Part shown: positions 50,417-59,986 of the stretch, piece by piece | How positions within the stretch are numbered: the first letter of the stretch is position 1 | Layout of the letters: each line of letters starts with the position of its first letter | From: Micromonospora sp. CCTCC AA 2012012 | GTDB taxonomy: Bacteria; Actinomycetota; Actinomycetes; Mycobacteriales; Micromonosporaceae | Assembly (NCBI RefSeq): GCF_040499845.1 | Contig: NZ_CP159342.1 | Location: 3,534,001 to 3,598,000, forward strand | DNA length: 64,000 bases | Direction of reading: 5' to 3' | The notes under the pieces: generated by a model | Seen by the model: only the letters and a program-made list of their open reading frames with translations | Database searches by the model: none | Told to the model about the DNA's origin: nothing | Translations under genes and position numbers: made by a program

Positions 50417-51691
50417 TCAGCCCCGCCAGACGACGAGCCCACCGGACGCGCGCAGGCAGACCAGGACGGTCCGGCCGGCGGCGCAGTCGTCCCACGAGCC
50501 GGGCAGCACGGTCCGGATCCGGGTCCGCCCGGCCGGCACGTCCAGCTCGGCGACGAGCACCCGGTCACCGGGGAGCCGGCGCAGCCCGAGCAGCGGGCCG
50601 CCCGACCACTGCACCCGGGGCACCCGCCACCGGCCGAGCCGCCCCACGACCCGCCCGGTCGTCGGGTCCCGCACGGTCAGGTCCAGCTCCGCCCCGGCGG
50701 CCAGCTCGGCGGTGAGCAGCCGACCGCCCGCCGGGACGGTCCCGACCAGGCGGTCGTCCGTCCAGAGCGGACGGCCGGTGACCGGGTCGAGCGCGCGCAG
50801 ACCGGTGGCCTGGTCGCGCTGGCACACCACGCCGGCACAGTCCTCGAACCCCTGCGCCTCGGACCGCACCGGGACGCTCCAGCGCCGGTCCAACCGGTCC
50901 AGTCCGTACGCGGTGACCCCGCCGGACGCGCCGTCGACCAGCAGCAGGTCGCCGACCACCTGGGCGAACCGGTACGCCACCCCGTCCGGCGCGGGCGGCA
51001 CCCGACCGGAGCGCAGCAGCGCGCCGGTCCCGACGTCGTGCACCGCCACCCGCCCCGCCGCGGTGACCAGCACGAGCTGCGTGACGCCCCGGTCGTCGAC
51101 CCGGTACGCCACCCCGTTGGCGGGCATCGGCAGGGACCAGCGGGTCGCCCCGGTGGCCGGGTCGACCGCCCGGACCGTCCCCGTCCCGTCCGCCCGGGGC
51201 GTCTCCAGGAGCACGGCGCCGGAGCGGGCGCGGACCGGATAGCCGGCCCGCCGCCAGCGCACCGCGCCGGAGTTCACGTCCAGCAGGGTGGAGGCCGGGT
51301 CGCCCGCCCCGGCCGGGCTGCTCGTCACCAGCAGGCCGCCGGCCACCGCCGTGAGGCCGAGCACGTGGTCGCCGGCCGGCAGGCTGAACCGCCACAGCGG
51401 CTCGCCGCCGGGCAGCCGGTGCCCGGTCACCAGCCGGCCACCGTTGCCGACGTTGCCCGGACCGTCGGCGACCACCAGCCGGTCGCCCAGCAGCAGGAAG
51501 ATCGCGCCCTGCGGGGCGGGCACCGACACCGGCCGGACCCGCGCCGGGGCGGGGGCGGCGCCGGCCAGGGTGAGCAGCGCCACGGCGAACAACGCGGCCA
51601 CCCGGGGCCAGCGGGCCGACCGGCCCCCCGACCGGGGCGGCGGCTCGGCCTCGTCGCCGTGCCGCAGCTCGCCCAGCTCGATGACGGTCAC
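50417..51691 (-). CDS. PQQ-like beta-propeller membrane-anchored protein (copy 2)
   Basis: A 424-residue protein starting with the short cytoplasmic motif MTVIELGELRHGDEAEPPPR, then a membrane helix (VAALFAVALLTLAGAAP). A PQQ-like propeller of repeated strands follows: GGEPLWRFSLPAGDHVL, GATRWSLPMPANG, LDRRWSVPVRSEAQG and GRPLWTDDRLVGTVP. Paired cysteines (DCAGVVC; DCAAGRTVLVC) probably form disulfides outside the cell. It is a paralogue of the next gene upstream, overlapping it by four bases (GTGA). Function is unknown; the propeller probably binds a partner or polymer rather than PQQ. Confidence 0.85.
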   Translation of the reverse strand: MTVIELGELRHGDEAEPPPRSGGRSARWPRVAALFAVALLTLAGAAPAPARVRPVSVPAPQGAIFLLLGDRLVVADGPGNVGNGGRLVTGHRLPGGEPLWRFSLPAGDHVLGLTAVAGGLLVTSSPAGAGDPASTLLDVNSGAVRWRRAGYPVRARSGAVLLETPRADGTGTVRAVDPATGATRWSLPMPANGVAYRVDDRGVTQLVLVTAAGRVAVHDVGTGALLRSGRVPPAPDGVAYRFAQVVGDLLLVDGASGGVTAYGLDRLDRRWSVPVRSEAQGFEDCAGVVCQRDQATGLRALDPVTGRPLWTDDRLVGTVPAGGRLLTAELAAGAELDLTVRDPTTGRVVGRLGRWRVPRVQWSGGPLLGLRRLPGDRVLVAELDVPAGRTRIRTVLPGSWDDCAAGRTVLVCLRASGGLVVWRG

Positions 51692-52968
51692 CGCAGCCGC
51701 CACAGCCCGAAGCCGCCGTCGACCCGACGGCAGACCAGGACGTGCCCGCCGACGTGGCAGTCGCCGAGCACGCCGGAGAGCGCGTCGACCACCCGGGCCC
51801 GCGCCTCCACCAGGTCCAGCTCCGCCACCAGCAGCCGGTCGTCCGCCCGGCGCAGGCCGATCAGCGGAGCGTCCGGGTCCGTCCAGTCCGCCAGCTCCCA
51901 GTCGCCCAGCTCGGCCAGCGGCCGGCCGGTGGTCGCCTCGACCACGGTGTACCGGGTGGCGCCGTCGGAGTCGGCCGCCGTCACCAGCAACCGGCCGGCC
52001 CCCACCCGCAGCACCGCCTGCCAGTGCGGATCGCTCCACCGGGTCGCGCCGGTCGCCGGGTCGAGCGCCCACACCCCACCGACCTGCCGGTAGGCGCAGA
52101 GCAGCGGACCGCAGGGGCTCAGGTAGCCGACCAGGGCGAGCCGGGTGCTCCAGCGCCGGTCCAGCCGATCGAGGTCGTAGCCGGTCACCGTGGCGCCGTT
52201 GTCCCGGATCGTCACCAGCAGGTCGTCGACGAGCTGGGTGCGCTGCCAGCTGGGCAGCTCGCCGGGGCGCAGGTCGCGGGCGACCAGCCGGGCACCGGAG
52301 CGGACGTCCCGCACCTCCACCTCGCCGGAGGGTGCCGACAGCACCATCCGGTCGACGCCGTCCGGCCCGTGACCCAGGTCGATGCCGTCCGGTGGGGTCG
52401 GCACCGACCACAGTGCCCGCCCCGACGGCAGCTCGACGCGGCGGACCGTGCCGGTGCCCTCCGCGTCGCCGGTCTGGATCAGCACGCCGTCCACCGCCGC
52501 GAACGCGACGCCGGGCTGCTGCCAGCCCGGCCGCCCGGTGCGGGCGTCCACGGTGACCGTCCGGTACGCCCCACCGCCGCCCGTCGGGCCGGTGAGCAGC
52601 ACCGTCCCGTCCCGGTCCAGCAGCGCGACCACGTCCCCGCCGCCGTCGGGCAGCCGGCTGTGCCACAGCAGCACGGGCGGACCGTCGGCCGGGATCCGGT
52701 ACGCGGTCAGCCGCTGCCCCTCGCCGCGGTCCAGGTCCGGCGGCTCCACCAGGTAGAGGCGGTCGCCGACGAGGAAGACGTCCGTGCCGGGGCGGGCCGG
52801 GACCGAGACGGCCGACCGGCCGACGGCGGGAGCACCCCCGGCGAGCGTGACGAGGGCGACCGCCAGCACGGCCAGCAGCCGGTGCGGCCGCCCGGTGGAC
52901 CGGTGCCGCCGGCGCGACGGTTCCGGCACGGGGTCGTCCCGGAGTTCACCCAGATCGATGACGGTCAC
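51688..52968 (-). CDS. PQQ-like beta-propeller membrane-anchored protein (copy 1)
   Basis: A 426-residue paralogue of the downstream gene, with the same design. It has MTVIDLGELRDDPVPEPSRR, a membrane helix (LLAVLAVALVTLAGGAP), then repeated blades (GRALWSVPTPPDG; LDRRWSTRLALVGYL; GATRWSDPHWQAVL) and paired cysteines (SPCGPLLC; DCHVGGHVLVC). The frame is open to a GTG at 52974, but GTG 52968 is better: it matches the start of its paralogue and has GGAGG seven bases upstream, whereas 52974 would be too close. It is probably the first gene of a two-gene transcript. Confidence 0.85.
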   Translation of the reverse strand: MTVIDLGELRDDPVPEPSRRRHRSTGRPHRLLAVLAVALVTLAGGAPAVGRSAVSVPARPGTDVFLVGDRLYLVEPPDLDRGEGQRLTAYRIPADGPPVLLWHSRLPDGGGDVVALLDRDGTVLLTGPTGGGGAYRTVTVDARTGRPGWQQPGVAFAAVDGVLIQTGDAEGTGTVRRVELPSGRALWSVPTPPDGIDLGHGPDGVDRMVLSAPSGEVEVRDVRSGARLVARDLRPGELPSWQRTQLVDDLLVTIRDNGATVTGYDLDRLDRRWSTRLALVGYLSPCGPLLCAYRQVGGVWALDPATGATRWSDPHWQAVLRVGAGRLLVTAADSDGATRYTVVEATTGRPLAELGDWELADWTDPDAPLIGLRRADDRLLVAELDLVEARARVVDALSGVLGDCHVGGHVLVCRRVDGGFGLWRLR

Positions 52969-53060
52969 GGCCACCCCTCCCCGCCGGCCCGCCGGACGGC
53001 GTCGGCGAGGCGTACCGCTGCGGCCGGAGCCGCCCCGGGCCGCCTGTACGATGGCCCGTC

Positions 53061-54920
53061 GTGGCTGTGCCGGTGGTTGACCCCTCGCTGAACTCCGCGC
53101 CCGTCGCGGCGGAACCCGTCGTACCGGCCCCTCCCCAGCGGGGCCGACGCCGACCGGCCCGCGCCGACGTGCTGGCCATCGGAGCCTATGCGGTGCTCGG
53201 CGTTCTCGTCTGCCTCAACTACTGGGTGGACGTCCAACACCGGGTCTCGTCCCACCTGCCGACCGACCACAGCTGGTTCGAGTGGCTCTTCGCGCACGGC
53301 GCCTACTCGGTGCGCCACCTGGAGAACCCGCTCTTCACCGCCCGGCAGAACGCGCCGGACGGGGTGAACATGATGGCGAACACCTCGCTGCTCGGGGTGA
53401 CCCTGCCGCTCGCGCCGCTGACCATGCTGCTGGGCCCGCAGGTCGTCTACGCCCTCTATCTGGGCGCCGCCCTGTCGGCGACGGCGGCCACCGGCTACTG
53501 GACGCTGTCGCGGCACCTGGTGCGCTCGCGCGGGGCGGCCTTCGTCGGCGGCGCCTTCCTCGGTTTCGCCCCCGGCGTCGTGCACCACGCCAACGGGCAG
53601 CCCAACTTCGCCAGCAACTTCCTGCTGCCGCTGATCGTGTCCCGGGTGCTGCGGCTGGGCGAGCCGGGCCGGTGGCGGCGCAACGGGGTGGCGCTCGGGC
53701 TGCTGGTGGCGTACCAGGTCTTCATCAACGAGGAGATGCTGCTGCTCACCGCGCTGGCCTGCCTGGTCGTGGTGGTCGCGTACGTGGTGCAGCGACCGCG
53801 GGCGGCGTGGGCGCGGGCGGGCACCTTCCTCGCCGCCGGGGGCGTGGGCGGGGCGCTGACCCTGCTGCTGACCGCCTACCCGATCTGGTTCCAGTTCAAC
53901 GGTCCGCAGTCCTACCGGGGCCTGCAGGGCGGGGTGTTCCACAGCTGGGGCGAGGACCTGGCCGCCTTCGTCACCTTCGCCCGGGACACCGTGGCCGGCG
54001 ACGAGGCGGTGGAGAAGACCATCGGGCTGACCGAGCAGAACACCTGGTTCGGCTGGCCGCTGGTGCTGGTCGCGCTGGTCGCCCTGGTGCTGCTGGTCCG
54101 CCGTTCGCTGCCCGCCCGGATCGTCGCGGTGCTGGTGGTGGTCTTCAGCGTCGCCGCCATCGGCCCGAAGGTGCGCTTCGACGGCGTGGAGACCGCGATC
54201 GACGGCCCGTGGGCGTACGTGCCGGACGACCTGCCGCTGGTCGAGATGATGATGCCGACCCGGCTCACCCTGGTGGTGGCCGGCGCGGTCGGCGTGCTGC
54301 TGGCGCTGGCCTGGGACGCCCTGGCCGGCGGCGGTCGCCCCCCGGTGCCCGCGCCGCGCCCCGCCCCGGCCGACGGGACCGCCCCACTGTCGCGTCGCCG
54401 CTGGCTGCGCCCCGTCGGGTACGCCGCGATCGTCCTCGCCCTGCTGCCGCTGATCCCCCGGCCGCTGCCCGCCGAGCGGATCGACCCGCCGCCGCACTTC
54501 ATCACCGCCGGCGGTTGGCGCGGTTACGTCCCGGCCGGCCGGACCCTGGTGCCGGTGCCCATCCCGAGCAACGTGCACGGCCTGCCCACGCTGCGCTGGA
54601 GCGCGCTGACCGGGCAGGAGTTCCCGATCCCCGGCGGCTACTTCATCGGCCCGAACGAGACCGGCGAGGGCGTCTTCGGCGCGCCGAACCGGCCGACCAG
54701 CACCCTGATCTACGCCACGATGGACGCCGACCGGGTCGCGCCGGTCACCGACGAGAACCGCCGCCAGGCGATCGAGGACCTGCGCTTCTGGAAGGCCTCC
54801 GTGGTGGTGCTCGGCGCGAATCCCCGCGAGGCGGTGCTCCGCGAGCTGATGACCGCCCTGCTCGGCCCGCCCCGCCGCGTCGACGACGTCTGGCTCTGGG
54901 ACGTGCGCGACCGGGTGTGA
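53061..54920 (+). CDS. GT-C-like multi-pass membrane protein (paralogue A)
   Basis: A 619-residue membrane protein with about ten to eleven helices, related to GT-C-type glycosyltransferases. After a ~35-residue cytoplasmic N-terminus and TM1, the first outer loop carries Asp in LPTDHSWFEW, where GT-C enzymes place a catalytic acid. Shared family landmarks are APDGVNMMANTS, AYQVFINEEMLLL, YPIWFQFNGPQSYRG, MMPTRLTLVV and the C-terminal outer domain GGWRGYVPAGRTLVPVPIP with PGGYFIGP. Two close paralogues follow. The substrate and lipid carrier are unknown. The start is GTG. Confidence 0.82.
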   Translation: MAVPVVDPSLNSAPVAAEPVVPAPPQRGRRRPARADVLAIGAYAVLGVLVCLNYWVDVQHRVSSHLPTDHSWFEWLFAHGAYSVRHLENPLFTARQNAPDGVNMMANTSLLGVTLPLAPLTMLLGPQVVYALYLGAALSATAATGYWTLSRHLVRSRGAAFVGGAFLGFAPGVVHHANGQPNFASNFLLPLIVSRVLRLGEPGRWRRNGVALGLLVAYQVFINEEMLLLTALACLVVVVAYVVQRPRAAWARAGTFLAAGGVGGALTLLLTAYPIWFQFNGPQSYRGLQGGVFHSWGEDLAAFVTFARDTVAGDEAVEKTIGLTEQNTWFGWPLVLVALVALVLLVRRSLPARIVAVLVVVFSVAAIGPKVRFDGVETAIDGPWAYVPDDLPLVEMMMPTRLTLVVAGAVGVLLALAWDALAGGGRPPVPAPRPAPADGTAPLSRRRWLRPVGYAAIVLALLPLIPRPLPAERIDPPPHFITAGGWRGYVPAGRTLVPVPIPSNVHGLPTLRWSALTGQEFPIPGGYFIGPNETGEGVFGAPNRPTSTLIYATMDADRVAPVTDENRRQAIEDLRFWKASVVVLGANPREAVLRELMTALLGPPRRVDDVWLWDVRDRV

Positions 54921-54947
54921 GCCGGCCGCCGGTCCACGCCGCGCGGG

Positions 54948-56750
54948 TCAGCCGACGAGGGGACGGACGTCCCACAGGTGCGCGCCGGGCACGTCACGGC
55001 CCGGCCCGACCAGCGCGTCCAGGGTGACCCGGACCGGGTCGCCCGGCGCCGAGTCGGCCTGCACCAGCACCGCCGCCCGCCAGTGCCGCAGGTCCTCGAC
55101 CGCCCGCCGCCGGTCGGCGTCGCTCACCACCGGCACCTGGCCGGTCTCGGCGACCCGGCGCAGCAGCAGCGAGGTGGGCCGGTCCGGGGCACCCCAGCGG
55201 GCCGTCGGGTCGTCGGTCGACCGGGGGCCGATGAAGAACCCGCCCGGCGCGTCGAAGGCCAGCCGGGTGCGCGCCTGCCAGAACGTGGCCGGGCTGGCCG
55301 CCGCCCCGGTCACCGGGGGCACCGGCACCAGGGTCCGCCCCGGCGGCACGTACGCCCGCCAGCCGCCACCGGCGACGAAGGCCGGCACCGGCGGGGCCGG
55401 CACGGTGCGGATCGGGGTGGGCGCCAGCGGGAGCAGCGCGGCGGTGACCGCGCCGGCCCACGGCAGCCAGCCGCGCGCCGGCCGGCCCGGCAGCCGGTCC
55501 ACCGCGAGCGCCAGCAGCACCCCCAGCACCGGCACGCAGACCAGCGCGAAGCGGGCCGGCACCACCAGGTCCAGCAGCGGCACCCCGGACAGCAGCCGGT
55601 ACGGCCCTGGCAGCCCGGTCTCGTGCCGGTCCAGCCGGATCCGGGCGCCGAGGGAGAGCAGCGCGAAGAGCAGGCCGCAGGCGGCCAGCGCGCGGACCAG
55701 CGGGCGGCGCCACAGGCGGACCACCACGACGAGGGCGAGCAGCGGCAGCAGCGGGCCGAAGAAGGAGTTCTCCTCGGTCGCGTTCGGCGCCAGCAGACCG
55801 GCCCGGTGGCCGTTGCCCACCACCGTCTGCCGGGCGCTCGCGGTGAACGAGGCGGCGTCGAGCCGGTAGCCGAGGGTGAAGAACGGCATGCCCCGGTAGT
55901 GGCCGGGTCCGGCGAACTGGAACCAGAGCGGGTACGCCAGCAGCGCCCCCGCCACCAGCGCGGCCACGCCCAGCCGGCGCGCCACCGCCGGTGCCGCCCG
56001 ACGCGCCCCCGCCCGGTCGGCCAGCGCGTACGCCCCGGCGAGGACGGCCGCCGCCAGGGCCAGGAAGACCAGCACCTCCTCGCCGAGGAAGACCTGGTAC
56101 GCCACCGCCAGCCCGAGCAGCACGCCGTGCCGGCGGAGCCGGTCCGTCCCGGGCCGGAAGACCAGCCCGAGGATCACCGGCACGAGGAACTGGGCGGCCA
56201 TGTGCAGGTGCGCGCCGGCCTGGGAGACCATGCCGGGGGCGAAGCCGCAGCAGAGGCCGCCGACCGCCGCGGCGACCCGGGAGCGGACCAGGCGGCGGGC
56301 CAGCAGCGCGTACCAGGCGGTGGCGGTGCCGGCGAGGCAGAGCACCACGGCCACCAGGAAGGTCACCTGGGAGCCGAGGAGCCAGGTGACCGGGGCGAGC
56401 GGCACGCCGAGGCCGAGCACCGAGGTGTTCGCCATCAGGTTCACCCCGTGCGGGGCGTTGAGCGCGGCGCTGTGCAGCGGGTTCTCCGCGCCGGTCACCG
56501 CCCGCGCCGCCCGGGCCAGCATCCACTCGAAGAGCATCTGGTCGCCGGCCTGGTGGAAGAGGCGGCCGGGGCGGCGCCACTGGTCGGCGGTGAGCAGCAC
56601 GGCCAGCGCGAGGTAGCCGGCGACCACGAGGGCGTCGACGGGGCGCGGCAGTCGGCGCGGCGGGCGGTCCCGCGTCGGCGCGACGGCCGGCGCGGGGGCG
56701 CCGTCGCTCAGGCCGACGGGGAGGTCAGTGTCCGGACGTCCCACACCCAC
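54948..56750 (-). CDS. GT-C-like multi-pass membrane protein (paralogue B)
   Basis: A 600-residue protein with the same layout as the neighbouring paralogues: outer-loop Asp in QAGDQMLFEW, APHGVNLMANTSVLG, AYQVFLGEEVLVFL, YPLWFQFAGPGHYRG, VVPARFALVC, and the tail GGWRAYVPPGRTLVPVPP plus PGGFFIGP. The start is GTG 56750 or 56744, inside the 3' end of paralogue C (an overlap of roughly 40 bases), so the two are probably translated together. It is convergent with paralogue A, with only 27 bases between stops. Confidence 0.82.
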   Translation of the reverse strand: MGVGRPDTDLPVGLSDGAPAPAVAPTRDRPPRRLPRPVDALVVAGYLALAVLLTADQWRRPGRLFHQAGDQMLFEWMLARAARAVTGAENPLHSAALNAPHGVNLMANTSVLGLGVPLAPVTWLLGSQVTFLVAVVLCLAGTATAWYALLARRLVRSRVAAAVGGLCCGFAPGMVSQAGAHLHMAAQFLVPVILGLVFRPGTDRLRRHGVLLGLAVAYQVFLGEEVLVFLALAAAVLAGAYALADRAGARRAAPAVARRLGVAALVAGALLAYPLWFQFAGPGHYRGMPFFTLGYRLDAASFTASARQTVVGNGHRAGLLAPNATEENSFFGPLLPLLALVVVVRLWRRPLVRALAACGLLFALLSLGARIRLDRHETGLPGPYRLLSGVPLLDLVVPARFALVCVPVLGVLLALAVDRLPGRPARGWLPWAGAVTAALLPLAPTPIRTVPAPPVPAFVAGGGWRAYVPPGRTLVPVPPVTGAAASPATFWQARTRLAFDAPGGFFIGPRSTDDPTARWGAPDRPTSLLLRRVAETGQVPVVSDADRRRAVEDLRHWRAAVLVQADSAPGDPVRVTLDALVGPGRDVPGAHLWDVRPLVG

Positions 56751-58576
56751 ACGTCCAGCTCCTGCCGGGCGGGCCCGACCAGCTGCTCGACCGTACGCCG
56801 CAGCGGTTCGGCGTTCTGCTGCGTCAGCGGCAGCACCACGACCGCGGCCCGCCAGTGCCGCAGCTCGTCCAGGCAGCGGCGGCGCTGCCGGTCGTCCAGT
56901 CGGGGCGTACGGCCGGTGGTGGCGACCTCCTCCAGCAGCTCACCGATGCCGCTGGGCCGGCCGCCGAAGCGTCCCGGGTCGCCGGTCACCCCGTTGCGCG
57001 GGGCGAGGAAATAGCCGCCGGGGATCCGGAAGTCGAGGTCGGTGCTGGCCGCCCAGCGCATCCCGTGCGTGTTGCCCATGCTCGGCACGGGCACCGGCAC
57101 CAGGGTCTGGCCGGGGCCGACGTACTCCCGCCAGCGGTCGGCGGTGATGAACCGGGGCACCGGCGGGCGGTCGGTGACCCGCAGCGGCAGCGGGGCGATC
57201 GGCAGCAGCGCGAGGACCAGGCCGGCGACGGCGAGGGTCCGCACCGTACGCCGCTCGGCGCCGCGCACCGACCAGGCCCGGTCCACCGCGAGGGCCAGCA
57301 GCACGCCGATCACTCCCCCGGTGATCAGGCCGAACCGGGTCGGCACCACCGCGTCGAGCAGCGGCAGCCGGACCAGCAGCTCCCACGGGCCGACGCCCAG
57401 GTCGCGGTCCCACCAGGACACCCGCTCGCCGAGGGAGAGCACGGCGAAGAGCACCCCGGTCACGGCGAGCGCCCGGACCACCACCTCGCGGCGCAGCCAG
57501 AGCACGACGCCGACGGTCAGCAGGGAGAGGCTCCAGCCGAAGAAGGCGTTCTCCTCGGAGTAGTTCGGGGCCAGGTTGACGTTGGCCCGCTCGTTGCCGC
57601 CGAGGGTGGGTGAGCCGGGGGCGAAGAAGGCGGCGATGTCGTTGCCGTAGTCGCGGACCGTGTCGCTGAGCCCGTGGTACGCCATCGGCCCGGCGAACTG
57701 CACCCAGAGCGGGTACGCCAGCAGCGCCCCGGCGAGCGCCGCGCAGACGGCCAGCCCCGCGCCGAGCGGGCGCCACGCGGCGGCCCAGAGTTCCCGCCGC
57801 TGGGCCAGCACGGCGAGCAGGAAGACGCCGCAGGCCAGCGCGGTGAAGAGCAGGATCTCCTCGTTGATGAACGCCTGCGCGGTGACCAGCACGGCGAGCA
57901 GCGCGCCGTCACGGACCGGGCGGCTGCTGCGGGTCAGCACGACGACCCGCCAGACGATGAACGGCAGCAGGAACTGGCTGATGATGTTGGGGTGCCAGTT
58001 GGCGTGCGAGAGCATCGCCGGGCAGAACCCGCAGAACCAGGCCCCCACGGCGGCGGCCAGCCGGGTCCGGACGACGTGCCGGGACAGCACCCGGTACCAG
58101 GCGGCGGCGGTGCCGGCGAGGCCGAGCGTGACCAGCGTCACGAAGGAGACGGCCGGTCCGAAGAGGAGGGTGACCGGCACCATCGGGATGCCGAGCGCGA
58201 GGATGGCGGTGTTCGCCATCAGGTTCACGCCGTCCGGATAGTTGAACCGGTCGGTGTAGAACGGGAACTCGCCGTGCAGCACCACCCGGACCGAGTGGGC
58301 CAGGAAGAACTGCACCTGGGCCGGGTCGCTGCTGTAGAGCGAGGCCACCCGGCCGGCCGGGTCGACCCAGATGCGGCTGGTCACCCAGAGCGCGGCGAGC
58401 AGGAAGACGCCGTACGCGGCGAGGTCCTGGCGGCGGAGTGTCCAGCGCCACCGGCGCGGCGGCGCGAGTGCCGGCCGGTCGGCCTCCGGCACCCCGGTGA
58501 CGGCCGGGGTCGGTGCGGCCTCGGCGCCGGCGCGGGCGTCGGGTCGGGACTCGACACGGGGCTCGGCAGAGGTCAC
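56708..58576 (-). CDS. GT-C-like multi-pass membrane protein (paralogue C)
   Basis: A 622-residue protein, the third copy of the family. The outer-loop Asp is in SSDPAQVQFFLAHS. Further landmarks are YPDGVNLMANTAILAL, SRHVVRTRLAAAVGAWFCGF, AQAFINEEILLFTALAC, YPLWVQFAGPMAYHG, VVPTRFGLITGG, and the C-terminal DRWREYVGPGQTLVPVPVPS plus PGGYFLAP. It has a ~45-residue cytoplasmic N-terminus rich in Ala/Pro/Arg before TM1. It probably starts a two-gene leftward transcript with paralogue B. It is divergent from the lipoprotein gene. Confidence 0.82.
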   Translation of the reverse strand: MTSAEPRVESRPDARAGAEAAPTPAVTGVPEADRPALAPPRRWRWTLRRQDLAAYGVFLLAALWVTSRIWVDPAGRVASLYSSDPAQVQFFLAHSVRVVLHGEFPFYTDRFNYPDGVNLMANTAILALGIPMVPVTLLFGPAVSFVTLVTLGLAGTAAAWYRVLSRHVVRTRLAAAVGAWFCGFCPAMLSHANWHPNIISQFLLPFIVWRVVVLTRSSRPVRDGALLAVLVTAQAFINEEILLFTALACGVFLLAVLAQRRELWAAAWRPLGAGLAVCAALAGALLAYPLWVQFAGPMAYHGLSDTVRDYGNDIAAFFAPGSPTLGGNERANVNLAPNYSEENAFFGWSLSLLTVGVVLWLRREVVVRALAVTGVLFAVLSLGERVSWWDRDLGVGPWELLVRLPLLDAVVPTRFGLITGGVIGVLLALAVDRAWSVRGAERRTVRTLAVAGLVLALLPIAPLPLRVTDRPPVPRFITADRWREYVGPGQTLVPVPVPSMGNTHGMRWAASTDLDFRIPGGYFLAPRNGVTGDPGRFGGRPSGIGELLEEVATTGRTPRLDDRQRRRCLDELRHWRAAVVVLPLTQQNAEPLRRTVEQLVGPARQELDVWVWDVRTLTSPSA

Positions 58577-58735
58577 AGTCGGCGGAGTCTACCGGAGCGG
58601 GTGAAGAGGTACGAAACGCAGCGCGTCGTCCGGTGTGGAGCGTCGGTCGGGCGAGGCACGCGCGCTCCACCGACGGGACATCTCGTACCATGTGGCTTCG
58701 AAAACACGACCGGCGACGCGATCGGGGGCGTACAG

Positions 58736-59926
58736 GTGGCTTCAGTCCGCCGGCGCGGCACGACGGCCACCGCACTGCTCGCCCTGCTGCTGGCCGCCTC
58801 GGCCTGCGGTCCGGTCCCGGACCGGCGGGCCGCCCGGCTGCCGGTCGGGTACGACAGCCTGGACGGCACCCTCAAGGTGTGGCCGCCACGCGGCGACCTG
58901 GCCGGCGACGCGGCGGCGACGGCCGCGCTGACCCGGGCGGTCCGCGACTGGCGCACGCCGGTCGACGACCGCGCGCACCTGCCCTCCTCCGGCATCCTCT
59001 GGTCGGGCCGGGCCGGCGGCGCGAAGCTGGCCCTGGTCGCCGCGGACGTGCCCGGCGAGAGTGCCTCCTGGCTGCTGCAACTGGCCGGTGACGGGGACGG
59101 CTGGCGGGTCAGCCGGGCCACCGAGTACACCGACCCCGGCTATCTGGTCTATTCCGACGTGCTGCCGGTGCAGCTGCCCGAGGGCCGGCGCTATCTCACC
59201 TCCAACCGGGTCGAGCGGCTGCTCGGGCCGGACGGCAGGGTGCTGGCCGGCACCGACGGGCTCACCGAGTCGGTCGCCGTGCCCGCCTGCCGGGCCGTGC
59301 CGGTCACCGCGACGCTGCGGGCCACCCGGTCGCTGCCGCGCGGCCGGGCCGCCGATCGCCTGCTCGACCTGGGTACGGCCACCGAGGACCCGCGGTATCC
59401 GCTGGTCCGGGACGAGGCGGGCTCCGGCCGGCGCGCCCTGACCGGGCTGGACACCTGCCAGCTCGCCGGCGAGCGGGGCCCCTTCGGCAGCCTGCCCCGC
59501 CGGATCGGCGACCGGGACGCGCCCCGGGCCACCCCGGAGTCCTGGCCGATGGCGGCGCTGGCCGTCCGCTCGCTGGGCGAGGTCAGCCTGGGCAGCGGGG
59601 CACCGGGCGAGCTGGAGCAGCTCACCTGGGAGAGCGCCACCGGCACGATGACCGCGGTGGTCTACCGGCCGGCCGGCGGCACCCCGGTGGTCTCCCCCGC
59701 CGACCGGGCCGGGACGCTCCAGACCTATGCGCTGCCGGTGGCGGGGCAGCCGGTGGTGGTGCTGAGCTGGCGGGCCAGCCGGGACGTCTCCCTCGCGGTG
59801 CCGCCCGGCACCACCCGCCTGGTGGACCGGCCGGGCCTGGTGGTGGTGCCGCAGCCGGCGACGCCGCAGACGTTCAGCCTGGCCGGCGAGGAGAAGACCT
59901 GGTACCGCTCCGCGGGCGGGCGCTGA
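58736..59926 (+). CDS. Large lipoprotein of unknown function
   Basis: A 396-residue exported lipoprotein. The signal peptide (RRRGTTATALLALLLAASAC, lipid-modified Cys 24) has an Arg-rich start. The mature part is a mix of strands with GYDSLDGTLKVWPPRGDL, SGILWSGRAGGAKLALV and PGYLVYSDVLPVQLPEG in its N-terminal half, and cysteines ACRAV and TCQLAGE. I recognise no domain. GTG 58736 has GGGGGC upstream. A strong bidirectional hairpin follows the stop. Its closeness to the GT-C-like cluster may or may not be meaningful. Confidence 0.8.
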   Translation: MASVRRRGTTATALLALLLAASACGPVPDRRAARLPVGYDSLDGTLKVWPPRGDLAGDAAATAALTRAVRDWRTPVDDRAHLPSSGILWSGRAGGAKLALVAADVPGESASWLLQLAGDGDGWRVSRATEYTDPGYLVYSDVLPVQLPEGRRYLTSNRVERLLGPDGRVLAGTDGLTESVAVPACRAVPVTATLRATRSLPRGRAADRLLDLGTATEDPRYPLVRDEAGSGRRALTGLDTCQLAGERGPFGSLPRRIGDRDAPRATPESWPMAALAVRSLGEVSLGSGAPGELEQLTWESATGTMTAVVYRPAGGTPVVSPADRAGTLQTYALPVAGQPVVVLSWRASRDVSLAVPPGTTRLVDRPGLVVVPQPATPQTFSLAGEEKTWYRSAGGR

Positions 59927-59936
59927 GCCGGAGACG

Positions 59937-59977
59937 ACGAACGGGCGGCCCCTGGTCCTCAGGGGCCGCCCGTTCGT
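59937..59977. terminator. Bidirectional hairpin terminator
   Basis: A perfect 18-bp stem (59937-59954 with 59960-59977) has a 5-base loop. It lies between the lipoprotein stop and the convergent dxs stop and should end both transcripts. Confidence 0.85.
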
Positions 59978-59986
59978 GCGGTGTCG

